Assembly (NCBI GenBank): GCA_030704615.1
Contig: CM060731.1
Location: 73,886,756-73,946,755 of the forward strand
Length of the DNA: 60,000 bases
Reading direction: 5' to 3'
Source of the DNA: Takakia lepidozioides
Taxonomy: Eukaryota > Streptophyta > Takakiopsida > Takakiales > Takakiaceae
A program made the position numbers and the translations under genes. The first letter of the stretch is position 1, and each line of letters begins with the position of its first letter. Below the pieces are notes generated by a model, which saw only the letters and a list, made by a program, of their open reading frames with translations, ran no database searches and was not told the DNA's origin. Of the stretch, positions 28,256-40,480 are shown piece by piece.

Positions 28256-29240
28256 CTCACTCGACAGGTTGTACCACCAATCCTTGGTGAGTTGGCAACA
28301 TCATGCCCAAACTCCCCAAGTATGTCTTGATCTAGATATGACCTTGTGGAGGACCTTGGGACTTGCAAATGAGCTTCCAATCGAGGTAGGCACCCTTCCT
28401 CAATGCCTATTTGATTCTATGTTGAACAAATGATTAATTCTTCCATATCACAAAACACATTTACAGAGTTTGTGCCAAGAAAGCTTACACTTTCGAACTT
28501 CATCCTTCTGCTGCTCCTCGACTCACATTGTCCCAACATTTCGCAGCATGAACGTTGCATTCCACATGTTTCCACTTGTAGCCCCAGCCGGTGACTATTT
28601 TCACTTCGGATCTGAGACTGACTTAATGGACATGTAATGCAACACTTCACTTGCTGACTTGTGTTGTTCAACTTGAGACCTCGAAGATATATTGCAGGGA
28701 CTTTGCTTGTTTGTGGCTTCACCCTAGGGCAGCTCTGTATAGACGTGGTCTTGCAATCTACTCAGACTTACAATCCTTGGGATTCACAGATGTGAACTCC
28801 CCTTGGTCGTCCTTCTCAACCAGAGACAATCTCTCGTTACTCCTTGTGACAATCTTCCCAACATCATCTATTTTATCAAGTTTTTTTGTCAATGTCACCT
28901 TCCCCCTCTTTGTTTGATCATCCCTTCCAAATTTCAAAACTATGGCTGATTGAAAATCATACCAATTCAAGGGCCTTGGATTTCTCGTGCGATACCAGTG
29001 ATTTGCCCGTGACTTCAAATTCAGCCTTGCCAAGATGAGCAGCTTGTCCTCTCCGAAGCTCCGGTGCTCGCCTTCTCTTTGTAGACTATTGATCCAGCTC
29101 TGAACATTCTCACACTCATGCCCGTAAAATGGAATGTGAGTCTCCATTGCTTATCAATCACAACTCTCTACCTTCTTCCACTCACTCCTACATTGACCAA
29201 ACCACACATACCGGCCATGCTTTGATACAAAAAAGAATGG

Positions 29241-31365
29241 CATAAATCCCTTCAGTCTAATTCTAATCTAGTTCTTAGTGGAAGGTAAGCTTACTAGCCT
29301 AAGACACAAGCCCTTAATCAGTGACTCTACACCATTCATGATCAGAGACCAAATGCCCTCATCCACGCCGCAACGGAAAAGAAGACATGGATGGGACTGA
29401 GAAGTTTCTCCCTTTCATGACTTGATACATCTAAGTAGGATTTGCATGTACCAATAAGGTTTGTGTGATGATTTCAGTCTTACAAACAGATCACTGTCAG
29501 GGTAAATACACAGCCTATGAAGTAATTCCCTTAAGCTGTACATGCTGAACTTCCTCCAGAATGATAGCACTATGATGTGAGAAGGCAACATGGATATACC
29601 ACAATATACAGACATAGGTAATTCCTGCCTCTCATGGTTTTTCTTTTTATCTCCCTTTGTCAGGCAGTGGATACAAAACGCCCCTTAACTGTATCTACAT
29701 TCTTCCAAGCACCACATCTGCATTCAGCCTTTACGCAACAAATTTCCAAAGCTGAGCCCTCTCATTCTAACTATCAAAATGCAAGGACAGTATCAGTAAG
29801 TGATGGAGCTACACTCAATAATTTGCAGGAGTTCTATCATTCAACACTCTACTGTGTGCATGCTACAGATGTAAAACATTCCTTAATTCTGCAAATAGAC
29901 AGCCTCACCCTCATATCTATACTAAAACAAATGATAGCAGATCTTCCTTGTTTATATTCTACTCTATCCAGATTACAGCCATAATTGACACTAAAACCCT
30001 AGAGCTGCATTGATTCCAGACTCACAGTGTTGGAATCAGAAAATCAGAAGCAAAACAAATACTACACATTCAGTGATTGTATGAAAGCTGCATCTACCCT
30101 TTTTCAACATTCCAAGAGACACAATCATCATCTGTCATTCTCTCTACACCTCCCTGGTTTGAAGTCCATACCACCACTCTATTCCATTTTTCAAAATGTT
30201 CTCATCTCATTTTTACTAACTCAAAAGCCCTTCAGAAATTTCAACAATATCTATCCTAAGTCGAAGAAGCCCAACTTCATCTTATTTAGCTGCTTTATAT
30301 TCAATATCAGGCAGTGGAGTTCCCTACCCACTCTAGCTCTTACATCCTCGTCAGCAGCTACCTTGGTGTTTTTCGCTTGCTCCTACTTCCGACGCTTCTC
30401 CAGTGGCCAGAGTCAACAAGTGATGACTCTGCCTTCAGCAAACCCTATCCGCCAGCGAGCCCTAATCAAAACATTGATGGCACTGCTTGCTTTTGTGGCA
30501 GCAGCCCAGACAGACCAGCTGCCACGCTATCTATCATTTATCCGCTTGCCCTACTGCTAATTAATTCACTTCCTAAAACAAAGTTGCGAGATGGCAGAAT
30601 GAATGCGATAACCTACTATTCACAGTCTCGTTCAGTCCATTGCTCGTAGCAGCAGCCGCATTGATCCTTAGCAAACCTAGATTCCAGTGAGCTCAAGTCA
30701 CCCTTTAATTCTTGATGGCATTGCTCCCCTCTGGCAGGCGCACAGATTACAAAGCTGCTCCACATGCTTACTCATCCCCTACCTTCATTGCTGCCAATCA
30801 ACCCATCTCATGATAGAAACTATAGGTTGACAACAAAACGCAGCAGCACACTAGATCCTTCTGTTCTTGCTCGATTCCTCACCCATAGTAAGGCTAACTA
30901 CAGTCATCCCCGTGACCAAGCTGCTTCCTCGTGCTTATCCTCCAGCGAGTTCCACAGCAAGTATTCATCAAGACGAAATGACACCGTTTCTCTTCTGTGG
31001 ATACTGCACAGTTCACCAAGCTGCCCCCTTTGTCCCCCCATTACTGCTAATCAAGCTTCAAAACAAATCAAGCCAGCACAACAGGGTTAGTCATCCTTGA
31101 CAACAGCTCCGCTAAGCTATTGCAGCATCTGCGCGTGTTCCCCACCATCTCCTTCCTCGTCATCTTCCCCGTGATTCTAGGGCAACATCATCAATGAATG
31201 ACATCCCCTCAACAAATGAAAAATGCATAAGACTCACCTTTCAAATAGAATCAACTTAGAGAAATTTAGTTCCAGGCCTTAGACTTCTTCCTTGTAGACA
31301 CCAAAAATTCAGTGAGTGACAAACATCATTCCCCCTCTGGTTTCACACTACACGACACTATTAGT
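29241..31365. other. C/T-rich sequence, possible long LTR
   Basis: No frame shows a known motif, and the plus-strand open frames at 29634, 30027 and 30764 look compositional. The stretch starts just upstream (minus strand) of the primer-binding-like site at 29218-29232, where a 5' LTR of the 26-29 kb retroelement would lie. I find no second copy in the window, so the LTR idea is unproven. Confidence 0.35.
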
Positions 31366-32434
31366 ACTGAGGCGTCGCATTTGCGTCGCTATGCACGACT
31401 TAAGGCGACGTCGGGGGAGTCGCATACCCAACCCCCCTAAAAATCCCCACTAGCGATGTCCCGGACATTGCAATGACTGCGACCCCCGTAGCCATAGCAA
31501 TACAGATGCACGGAAAATAAAAGAAGAAAACGTCGTTATTTAAAAGCGACACCCTTGGGTCGCTATTGTTTTGTTTTCTTTCGTTGTATATGACTATTTG
31601 TGAGTCCGTCTTTGTTAGGTCTCGGTTCAAAAAATGGCGGGATCCACACAGTTCAAAAAAATGGCAGGACATACACTTGCTACGTAGTGGCAGTATCGTA
31701 ATGTTAAACCTAACCCATGAACATGTGCTTGCAAGTAGCCGACACATATCGAGTTCATAAATCATTCAATGTGTTGTTAGGCAAATTTGAACTAAAGATC
31801 TCCAGATTATACACACAGTAAGACGCTTCACACTAGCCAACATATCAGTAACTACAAACTTACACACATACATATAATTTAATTGTACATAGGGTAGTTC
31901 ATGCAGACATCGGTTGTTCGTCAGGACCTCAAAACGACGATCTCTGGCGTCGCTTTTCCTATACCCCTACTGCAGAAACCAAAAAATGATCAAGTCAATT
32001 TTAAGCGACGCCTCAGACATCGTTAAAAATGACTTAGCAAAAATTCAAAAAAACAAAATCTCAAAAAACAACTCACAGGACGCCGCCCCAATACAACAAC
32101 CCTCAAGGCGTCACCTTTAAAAAACGATGTTTTTTATTTTATTTTATTTTATTTTCCCCCGGGGTGTTTGAAGCGACGTCGCTACCTTCCAACCGACGTA
32201 CCAGGGGCCAACCCCCAGTCGTCGCAGTAGCTGGTCTGCCACGTTTGTTTTTAATTTTACTGTAGGACTTGGCTAAATTCACGTTTTTGTGGATTTTGGC
32301 ATTATTCTTACGACGCCAGAAACGTTGTATGGGGGTCGGGCAACGCCCAGGGCGGCGCAAGATGGGGCGCAGCAGAGGCATCGCACGGAAGGGCGCCAGG
32401 CATCGCTCGGAAGGGCGCCAGGCATCGCTAAACC
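31366..32434. mobile_element. CACTA-type transposon terminus with GCGACG subterminal repeats
   Basis: A CACTACACGACACTATTAG start (about 31351-31369) is followed by many GGCGTCGC, AGCGACG and GCGTCGCT words (31370-31560, 31930-32000, 32090-32230), as in the subterminal zone of CACTA elements. The far end carries GGAAGGGCGCCAGGCATCGC twice in tandem (about 32388-32428). No matching right terminus was found before the next element starts at 32436. Confidence 0.5.
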
Positions 32435-32639
32435 CCTAGTTATCATTCATGACGTGATGTGGCACTGATAGGTCACGTCACTTCCAGATGTCGCGTCTAG
32501 ACGCACGTCACGTCACGACCAATCCGAACGTTTATCCATGTATTTGTTTTTACATTTAATTTTTACGATATACTTCTACCATTTCTAACATGGCAGCCAC
32601 GGTGTAAAACACACGTGGACAGTGTTTATTTTTCTTAAA

Positions 32640-32968
32640 ATACGCAACCGCTACAATTTTTTAAAATAAAAAATAAAGAATTGGCGGTCGCTATTTTTTT
32701 TAATTAAAAAAAAGATCCGCTTGTACAGTAAGTAGCCGCCATTTGTTTTTCTCTTTTCAAAGAAATGAAGCGACCACCAAATGGGCAGTCGCAGTTTCTT
32801 TTTTAAAATTTTAAATGAAGCAACCACCAGATTGGCAGTCGTTGATTGGTTTTTTTTATAAAAAAAACAAAAACGACCCCAAATTGGCCTTCGCTCGGTT
32901 TTTTTTTAATTTTAAAAAATTTAGCGACCGCCAATATGGTAGTCACTCTATTAAGAAAACCATTCCAA

Positions 32969-32999
<31 letters not shown>

Positions 33000-33178
33000 C
33001 TGCAAGCTACCGCAAAATTGGCGGCCGCAGCTTTTATTTATTTATTTATTTTATTTATTTCAATTTTATTTTTATTTTGTTTTTAGAAAATGACCTCCAA
33101 ACTGGCGGTCGCTGGTTTTTTTTAATCTAAAAAATTAAGCGACTGCCAAATTGGTTGTCGCTGATTTTTTTAATTTAA
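32640..33178. repeat. GCGACCGCC / GGCGGTCGC palindrome array, left part
   Basis: Units of about 60-80 bp alternate an A/T-rich spacer (A and T runs up to 23) with GCGACCRCCAAATTGGCRGTCGC palindromes or half-palindromes. The series resumes at 34497 after the LINE. Confidence 0.85.
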
Positions 33179-34496
33179 AAACTGATCCAATCCCTCCTAT
33201 GCAGTTTAACCAGTATATGGATTCCTTCTGCTGGTTTTTATCTGCCCCCTTGAAGCTGCTACAGTTTGACCCTGGCGAGTGGGTATGGATGAATAAAAAC
33301 ATGACCTTTTTTTCAATTACTCGGTCAAGATGGGGTATAAGTTGTTGGTGCCTAAGAGAGGCTTTGATCGAAAATGGTCTGAAAAATGGCAGCATTTACC
33401 GGGTCGCCCAATTTCTTGGAAGGCGGGCTGATGTCTGGAAGAAGCATAGAGCAACCAAAGTGATGGTTTTTCTATGGAAGGTTGTAAATAGAATCTTGCC
33501 AATGACAACGGTGTTCTCAGACACTCCCTCTCACTGTCTCTCGTGCAATCTGAATGCAGCGGAAGATTTGGATCATTGCCTAGCTCTCTGCCCATTTGCC
33601 CGAGCAGTATGGGACAAGGCCCTCCTCTTGTACTCATACTGGTCCTCTGATTTAGACTCCTCTCCATCTGTTTTGCTACTAAATATTAAGAATGGTTCTA
33701 TTCATTGCTTTTGTCCAGTATGGGAATCTTTGAGAGGGATAATCTTTTGGCACATATGGAAAATGAGATGCACAATGTTGTTTCAAAAGGTGAGACCTTG
33801 CCTGCACAAAGTGTTGTTTCTGGCTCACTCAGACTTAAGATCTGAAGCTCGCGAAGCATGGTCGATGCTTGTGTCAGCTTTTTCCAGGTGTACCAACTCT
33901 AGGCAAGACAAGCTGCTTGCCTACTTCGACAATTCCTGGGGAAAATGCCTCGTTTTCTGTAGAAGAATTTCAGTTCAAGGATTGTGTAGGAAGACTCCAT
34001 CCCTGCCTATTGGCACCTCAACCAGTACCAAGCAAACTCCTCTGGAGGCGGATGATGTTGAAGTAAACTGAAGGCACAAGCGTAGTGGGTCTAGGAAAAG
34101 GAAATCTAAGACCCAACTCTCTTTTGATGCTCCCAAGAGAAAAAAAATAAAAATCCATAGGTTGTTCTTATTATTTGTTTCATTTCTCTTTCCTTAAGTT
34201 GTGACTGCAGGTGGCCTTGCATACTTCGAACTTCTTTTCAGATGGTTCGAAGCGCACAACTCTATCTCTTTCTCTTTATTCGATTCCCCATAAGCTTGGT
34301 TAGGAAGCGATCTTGATGGCTCTTCAACTTAGCTTTGTTCTCTTCTTTCTCGATCATTTGGACTTTTGGCTCGGAGTGGTACCTCAGTAATGTGCCTTAT
34401 GGCTTCCTGTAAGGTTATTTTTTCCTTACCTTTTTTAATAAATCTACATGATCCCCCTATTCCTGGAAAAAAAAACAAAAAAAACAAAAAAAAAAC
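33179..34496 (+). mobile_element. 5'-truncated LINE (L1-type) 3' end
   Basis: The frame up to the stop at 34071 encodes the C-terminal end of a plant non-LTR retrotransposon ORF2, past the reverse transcriptase core. It has the zf-RVT region: KVMVFLWKVVNRILPM, then HCLSCN and EDLDHCLALCPFARAVWDKA, i.e. C-x2-C and H-x4-C. A ~400-bp 3' untranslated part follows and ends in an A-rich tail broken by C (34467-34496). Flanking words AAAAACTG occur on both sides (about 33176-33183 and 34489-34497), as a target duplication. The element split the palindrome array. The long frame only reads far to the left because the array happens to be open; it is not a host gene. Confidence 0.85.
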
Positions 34497-34935
34497 TGGC
34501 AATCGCTTGAAATTAAAGAAAAAATAAATTAAAGCGACCACCAAATTGGCAGTCACTGCTTTTTTTTTAAAAAAATCAAGCCACCAGAAAATTGGCTGTC
34601 AATTTTGAAATGAAGCGGCCGCTTAATTGGCGATCAATGTTTTTTTTTTTTTATAAAAAAGAAGCGACCACCAAATTGGCGGTGGCTTCTTCATTTTATT
34701 TAAAAATATTAAACGACTGCCAATATAGCGGTTGCTTCACATTTTTTTAAGAAAATAATGCGACCACCAAATTGGGAATCGTTGTTTTTTTCAAAATAGA
34801 AATTAAGCAACCGTAAAATTGGTGGTCGTTTTTGTTTATAAATAAATAAAATATGAAGCGATCACCATATTGGTGATCGTCAGTTTTTTAATTTAAAAAA
34901 ATTAAGCGGCCGCCACTAATGGCGGTCGCTACTTA
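34497..34935. repeat. GCGACCGCC palindrome array, middle part
   Basis: Continues the array interrupted by the LINE: GCGACCACCAAATTGGC.GTCGCT-type units at about 34500, 34535, 34610, 34665, 34710, 34765, 34815, 34860 and 34905, separated by A/T runs. Confidence 0.85.
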
Positions 34936-34964
34936 TTCTTCTTCTTGCTTATGAATAAATTAGC

Positions 34965-35120
34965 GGCAAGGGCAGGGGCAGGGGCAGGGGCAGGGGAGTG
35001 GGTTTGAACCCCACACCTATCGAGAGAGGGCCTCGCCACGTGGCGTGGCGTCACTCTCCTAAACAATAGGTTGACACAGAAGGGGGGGGTGACAGCGGGT
35101 TTGAACCCCCGATCTCTCGA
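34965..35120 (-). repeat. CAGGGG microrepeat and two tRNA B-box-like words
   Basis: GGGGCA repeats (about 34968-34996) are followed on the minus strand by GGGTTCAAACCCAC (about 34998-35012) and GGGTTCAAACCCGC (about 35096-35110). Each has CGAGAGA next to it, pointing to two related SINE-like or tRNA-derived fragments about 98 bp apart. Confidence 0.45.
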
Positions 35121-35834
35121 TACGCGGGAAAACAACGACATTTCTCTAAACAATGGATTTAAAGCCTGAGCATTCTGCACCCAGCTCTGTTGGAGCATTC
35201 AGAGCATCCCCATTGAGGCCCGCTATTAGCCATGAAAATGGCAAAATGTGGTATCAATGAGAAAAACCACAAAAATGGAGCCCCACTGGGGCTTGCTAAA
35301 ACCCTCGCTTACATTGAGGCCACGACAAATTTCATGAGGGCCCTGAATCTTGACATGTCCTTCCGGTCCTGCTATCTCCCACGCAACACAAAATCAAAAT
35401 ATGTGGAGTCAAGCGAGCATGAGCGAGCATCCCACACGTGAGAGCTTGGCGAGCGGGAGGTTTGGCGGGCGCACTAGCGTGCCACTGGTGGGGAGCATTC
35501 CGCTTGTAGCCCGCCATCTTCTAGCGGGCTCTGTACATGCCTTGATAAATGGCAATTGATGTATCCATATAGCGTGCCACCGGTGGGGAAGCTCTCATGG
35601 GCCTATCGCGATTTGTTTCCACGGTGAACAAACCGTTCCCCATTCAAATGATTTTATGTTGTTTTCAAATCGTGGTACCATAATCCACGTTCTACATACC
35701 ATATGACAGTCCTGGACAAGTACGAGGTCAATCAGAAGGGGTTCAAGTGGCAAACGAATAATTCCTCATCCAAATGATTTTGGTTTGTTGTCAAACTTCG
35801 CTAGTATGTTCTACATACCATGTAACAAGTCTTG

Positions 35835-35936
35835 ATAGGGCCCACCCTCGAAAGGGGGCAGTAGCCGCAAGACGAAGTGGCTCTTAGTTACGCCGACCTC
35901 GGCCGAAGTCTTCTCTTTCTCTTTTCTCTCTTTCTG
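35835..35936 (+). mobile_element. ~100-bp pyrimidine-tailed insertion, copy 1
   Basis: The insert starts AGGGCCCACC, contains GGGGGCAGTAGCCGCAAGA and AAGTGGCTCTTAGTTACG, and ends in a T/C tract (TTCTCTTTCTC). It is flanked by ACAAGTCTTG on both sides (35825-35834 and 35937-35946), a 10-bp direct repeat. It interrupts one satellite unit. It matches copy 2 at 37804-37894 on the other strand. Confidence 0.75.
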
Positions 35937-37803
35937 ACAAGTCTTGGACAAGTATGGCATGAATCAAAATTGATTCAAAGGGCGAACAAAAGGTTGTGTA
36001 TCCAAATGCATTTTACTTGTTTTCAAACTTCGGACAAATATGGCGTGAATCAAAATTTATTGGAAAGGCGAACAAATGGTTCCTCATCCAAATGATTTTT
36101 GTTTGTTTCCAAACTTTGCCAGCATGTTGAATATACCATGTGCTAAGTCCTGGACAAGTATGGCAAAAATCGAAATTGATTAGAAGGGCAAACCATTTGT
36201 TCCCCTTCAAAATGATTTTTATTTCTGTTCAATGTTTGCCAGCATATTCTACATACCCTGAAACAAGTCTCGGACAAATATGGGATCAATCGAAATTCAT
36301 GAAAAGGGCGAAGAAATGGTTCTTCATCCAAAATGATTTTGTTTCTTTTCAAAGTTTGCCAGCACGTTCTACATATCCTCAAACAGGTCTAGGACAAGTA
36401 TGGGATGAAGCAAAATTTATCAAAAGGGCGAATGAATGGTTCTCCATCCAAATGATTTTTGTTTCTTTTCAATGTTTGCCAGCACGTTTTATATACCTTC
36501 AAACAGGTCCAGGACAAGTATGGGATCAATCAAAATTCATTAAAAGGGCGAATGAATGGTTCTCCATCCAAATGATTTTCGTTTCTTTTCAATGTTTGCT
36601 AGCATGTTCTACATACCCTCAAACAAGTCCAAGACAAGTATGAGATCAATTGAACTTCATTAAAATGACGAATGTATGAATTCCATCCAAATGATTTTTG
36701 TTTCTTTTCAAATTTTTCCAGCATGTTCCGCATACCCTCAAATAGGTCCTAGACAAGTATGGGATCAATTGAAATTCATTAAAAAGGCAAAACGTATGGT
36801 TCCCCATCCAAATGATTTTTGTTTCTTTTCAAACTTTGCCAGCACGTTCTACATACCATCCGACAGACCCCTGACTAATACGAGTGTAATCGAAATTGAT
36901 TCAAAGGGCCAACGAATCCTCCAAATGATTTGTGTTTCCTTTCAAACTTTGCCAGTATATTCTACACACCATCCGACAGTACGTGGACTAATATGAGATG
37001 AATCGAAATTGATTGAAAGGGCCAACGAATGGTTGCCCATCCAAATGATTTTTGTTTGTTTTCAAACTTTGCCAGTATGTTCTACGTACCATCCAAGAGG
37101 TCCTGGACTAATATGAAATCAATCGAAATTGATTCAAAGGGCCAAAAAATTGTTGCCCATCCAAATGATTTTTGTTTGTTTTCAAACTTTGCTAGTATGT
37201 TCTACATACCATCATACAGCTTTTGGACAAATATGAGATCAATCGAACGTGATTGAAAGGGCGAACAAATTGTTGCCCATCTAAATGATTTCTATGTTCT
37301 ACCTACCATCCGACAGGTCGTGGACAAATATAAGATCAATCGAAATTGGTGGAAAGTGCGAACAAATGGTTGCACATCTAAACGATTTTTTCTTCTTTTC
37401 AAACTTTGCCAGTATGTTCTACCTACCATCCGACAGGTCTTGGAAAAATATGAGATCAATCGAAATTCATTGAAATGGCAAACCAATGGTTCTCCATCCA
37501 AATGATTTTTTTTTTTCAAAGTTTGTTAGCATGTCTTAAATTCATATGAGATCAATCAAAATTCATTTAAAAAGCCCACGAATGGTTGCCCATCCAAATA
37601 ATTTTTGTTTATTTTCAAACAGTGCCAGTATGTTCTACCTACCATCCAACAAGTCCTCAACGAATATGAGATGAATTGAAATTGGTTGAAATGGCCAACG
37701 AATGGTTGCCTACCCAAATGATTTTTGTTTATCTTCAAACTTTGCCAATATGTTGTACATACTTTTTAACAGGCCACGAACAAGTATGGGATCAATTGAA
37801 ATT

Positions 37804-37894
37804 GAGAGAAAAATAGAAGACTCCAGTCCGTGGACCGACGTAACTAAGAGCCACTTTATCTTGCGGCTATTGCCCCTTTTCGGGGATGGGCCCT
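37804..37894 (-). mobile_element. ~90-bp pyrimidine-tailed insertion, copy 2 (inverted)
   Basis: On the minus strand it reads AGGGCCCATCC, GGGGCAATAGCCGCAAGA, AAGTGGCTCTTAGTTACG and ends in a T/C-rich tract. It is flanked by ATCAATTGAAATT on both sides (37791-37803 and 37895-37907), a 13-bp direct repeat. Different target repeats in the two copies show two separate insertions. Confidence 0.75.
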
Positions 37895-38129
37895 ATCAAT
37901 TGAAATTAATTAAAATGGCGAACAAATGGTTCCCCAACGAAATGATTTTTGTTTCTCTTCAAACGCTGCTAGCATGTTCTGCATACCCTCTGGCAGGTCC
38001 TAGACAAGTATGGGATGAATCAAAATTGATTAAAAAAAATGAATGGATGCTTCCCCATCCAAATGATTTTCTATATCATGTGATAGATCATGCACAAGTA
38101 CGAGATCAATCAGTATGTGGTCAAGTGGC

Positions 38130-38200
38130 AAAGGAAATTCAAGTAACGTGAACCCTAAACCCTACATCCTACACCCTAACCCCTAAACATTTCCCTCCCC
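38130..38200 (+). repeat. Degenerate telomere-like CCCTAAA words
   Basis: CCCTAAACCCTACATCCTAC and CACCCTAACCCCTAAACAT stand at the border between satellite array A and the first linker. Too short and irregular for a telomere. Confidence 0.5.
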
Positions 38201-40480
38201 AACGACGCTCTCACCCTTCAACCAATTTTAGAAATAATTCGAATTTAAATAAATCTTAAGTAAATAATTAGACTTGAAATGTCTAGGATTGCGGATTTCT
38301 GCTACGTAATGATTTTATTTTTGGCTCAATTTTGTTCTGTGAATTCAATCCTTGCACCACTACATCCATACAAAAACTTGGAGGAAACAAAAATGAGAGA
38401 TTAATTTTTTTTTTTAAAACATCTTCTTTCACTATTGCAGAAGTCTCTCTGAAGAATGCATGAAATTGAAGACAAATGGACTTTGGAGTGCAAATCAGGG
38501 AAGAAAATATGGTTTTGGGTCCAAATAACTTTTGTTCACTCCCAAATTTTGCATGCACATTGTATATGTTGTTGTTAAGCATATGGTTTAAAAATGGAAT
38601 TAAAAAAAAATCATGTGCAGGCGAGACGCAGTTCATTAGGTCCCAGAGTAATATGAGATTAAACAGAATTCATTCGATGGGCCAACGGATGGTTTCCTAT
38701 CCAAATGATTTTTGTTTGCTTTGAAACCTTGGCAGTATGTTCAATGCACTATCTCACAGGTCTCGGACTAATATGAGATCAATCAAAATTCATTCAATGG
38801 CCCAACGGATGGTTGCCCACCCAAATGATTGTTGTTTGCTTTGAAACTTTGTCAGTATGTTTAGTATACCATCCAACAGATCCCAGAGTAATCTGAGATC
38901 AAATGAAATTTGTTCAATGGCCTAATGGACGGTTGCCCATCCAGATGATTGTTGTTTGCTCTTAAACTTTGCCAGTATGTTCAGTATACCATGTAACGGG
39001 TCCCAGAATAATATGAGATTAGACAAAATTCATTCGATGGGCCAACGGATGGATGTCCATCCAAATTATTTTTGTTTGCTTTGAAACTTTGGCAATATAT
39101 TCAGTATACCGTCTCACAGGTCCCAAAGTGATATGAGATGAAACGAAATTTTGTTCAATGGGCCAAGGACGCGTTCACCTCTCATCCAATTTTGTTCATT
39201 GGGAAAAATGAATCATCTCATGGACGAATGGCTATTGCACCCATGCAACAGGTGTAGTTCAAGCTTAACTTTAGCCTGCATCTGCTTGAATATATGTGCA
39301 ACACATGTGAAGAGATTTAACCCAAAAAAAAAAAAAAAAAAAAAAACATTTGCCTCTTTAACGACGCACTCCTTAAATCGATTATAATAAAAAATTTAAG
39401 TAAATCATTAGACTTAGAATGTCTATGATTACGAGTTTTTGCTACGTGATGATTTTATTTCTGGCTGAAATTTGTTCTTTGTATTCAACCCTCACACCTG
39501 TGCATCCTTACAAAAATTTGGATCAGATAGAAATGGAAAAAAAAAAAATGTGTTATCTTCGCTCACTATTGCAGAACTCTCTATGAAGAGAGTGCATGAA
39601 GTTGAAGACAAATCAACTTTGGATGTAAATGAGGCGCAAAATCGTGGTTTTGGATCCAAATGACTTTTGTTCACTCCCAAATTTGACACACACATTGTAT
39701 ATGCTGTCGTTAAGCATGTGGTTCAAGAATGGAGCACAAAAAAATTCACGAACAGGCGAAATGCAGTCGAATATGTCCCCAACGAATGGATGCCCATCCA
39801 AATGATTTTTCTTTGCTTTGATTGGCAGTATGTTCAGTATACCGTCTCACAGGTCCCCGAGTGATATGAGATGAAACGAAATTCGTTCAATGGGCCAAGG
39901 ATGCGTTTACCTCTCATCTAATTTTGTTCATTGGGAGAAATGAATCCTCTCATGGATGAACGTATTGCACCCATGGAACGGATGTGGTTCAAGCTCAACT
40001 TTAGCTTGCATGTGCAGATTCAACCAAAAAAAAAACCCCCACTGGCACACTCATCCTTCAATTTTGAATTAAATCGATTTTTAAATTAATTTTAAGTAAA
40101 TAATTAGACTTAGAATGTCTATGATTGCGGATTTATGCTTCGTAATGATTTTATTTTCGGCTCAAATTTGTTATGTATATTCACCTTCTTACCTATGCAT
40201 CCTTGCAAAAAAGTGGACCAAACAAAAAAGAAAAAAAAAAGAAAAAAAAAATGTGTTCTCTTCGCTCACTATTGTATAACCTCTATGAAGAGTACATGAA
40301 GTTGAAGACAAATCAACTTTAGAGTGCAAAATGAGACGCAAAAATCGTGGTTTTGGATCCAAATGGTTTTTGTGCACTCCCAAATTTTGCACGCACATTG
40401 CATATGTTGTGGTTAAGTACGTGGTTCACGAATGGAGTAAAAACAAAAATCATGAGTAGGCGAAACGCAGTCCAACAGGT
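38200..40480. repeat. Higher-order repeat: ~475-bp linker, three copies, with satellite units between
   Basis: The linker recurs at about 38200-38640, 39354-39790 and 40044-40480. Shared words are TTAGACTTRGAATGTCTA, GCTACGTRATGATTTTATTT, TCACTATTGCAGAA.TCTCT, TTGAAGACAAATC.ACTTT, TTTTGGGTCCAAAT and AAGCATRTGGTT. Between linkers lie ~120-bp units of variant B. A further ~110-bp block (TTCACCTCTCATCCAATTTTG) precedes linkers 2 and 3. Minus-strand frames in the three linkers are alike only because the DNA is repeated. Confidence 0.82.

Larger units (their letters stand above)
26097..29240 (-). mobile_element. Degenerate LTR retrotransposon, gag region
   Basis: On the minus strand, a sequence TTGTATCAAAGCATG (about 29218-29232) resembling an initiator-tRNA primer-binding site precedes the gag start at 29147. 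The frame 29147-28758 reads as a retrotransposon gag domain: NVQSWINSLQREGEH, LLILARLNLKSRANHWYR and NWYDFQSAIVLKFGRDD. Further minus frames (28380-28120, 27460-26927, 26923-26225) continue an acidic, coiled-coil-like polypeptide in pieces, with breaks. No protease, reverse transcriptase or integrase is visible, so the element is a deleted or non-autonomous copy. The gag domain assignment is firm; the other pieces belong by position only. Confidence 0.7.
35630..38110. repeat. Satellite array A, ~120-bp unit
   Basis: At least 18 head-to-tail copies contain CCAAATGATTTTTGTTT, TTTCAAACTTTGCCAG, ATGTTCTACATACCAT, GACAAGTATGRGATCAAT and CGAAATTGATT in that order. The anchor CCAAATGAT recurs at about 36089, 36208, 36329, 36449, 36569, 36687, 36809, 36921, 37039 and 37159, i.e. 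112-122 bp apart. A few units are shorter (near 37378). Open frames in both strands here are by-products of the repeat. Confidence 0.92.

Noticed and set aside
31686-31712. GTGGCAGTATCGTA, as in the 5' end of U4 snRNA of animals
   Set aside because: Only about 14 bases agree; the following GCCAATGAGGTT stem and the rest of U4 are absent, and plant U4 differs here.
33151-34071. 306-residue open frame as a host gene
   Set aside because: It carries the zf-RVT end of a LINE ORF2, is followed by an A-rich tail and is flanked by a repeat; its first ten residues are the palindrome array.
36140-36643. 167-residue open frame in the satellite
   Set aside because: The frame repeats with the ~120-bp unit and exists only because the repeat length stays near a multiple of three.
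35837-37905. One 2-kb element with ~90-bp terminal inverted repeats enclosing satellite DNA
   Set aside because: Each inverted copy has its own different flanking direct repeat (10 and 13 bp), which fits two separate insertions better.
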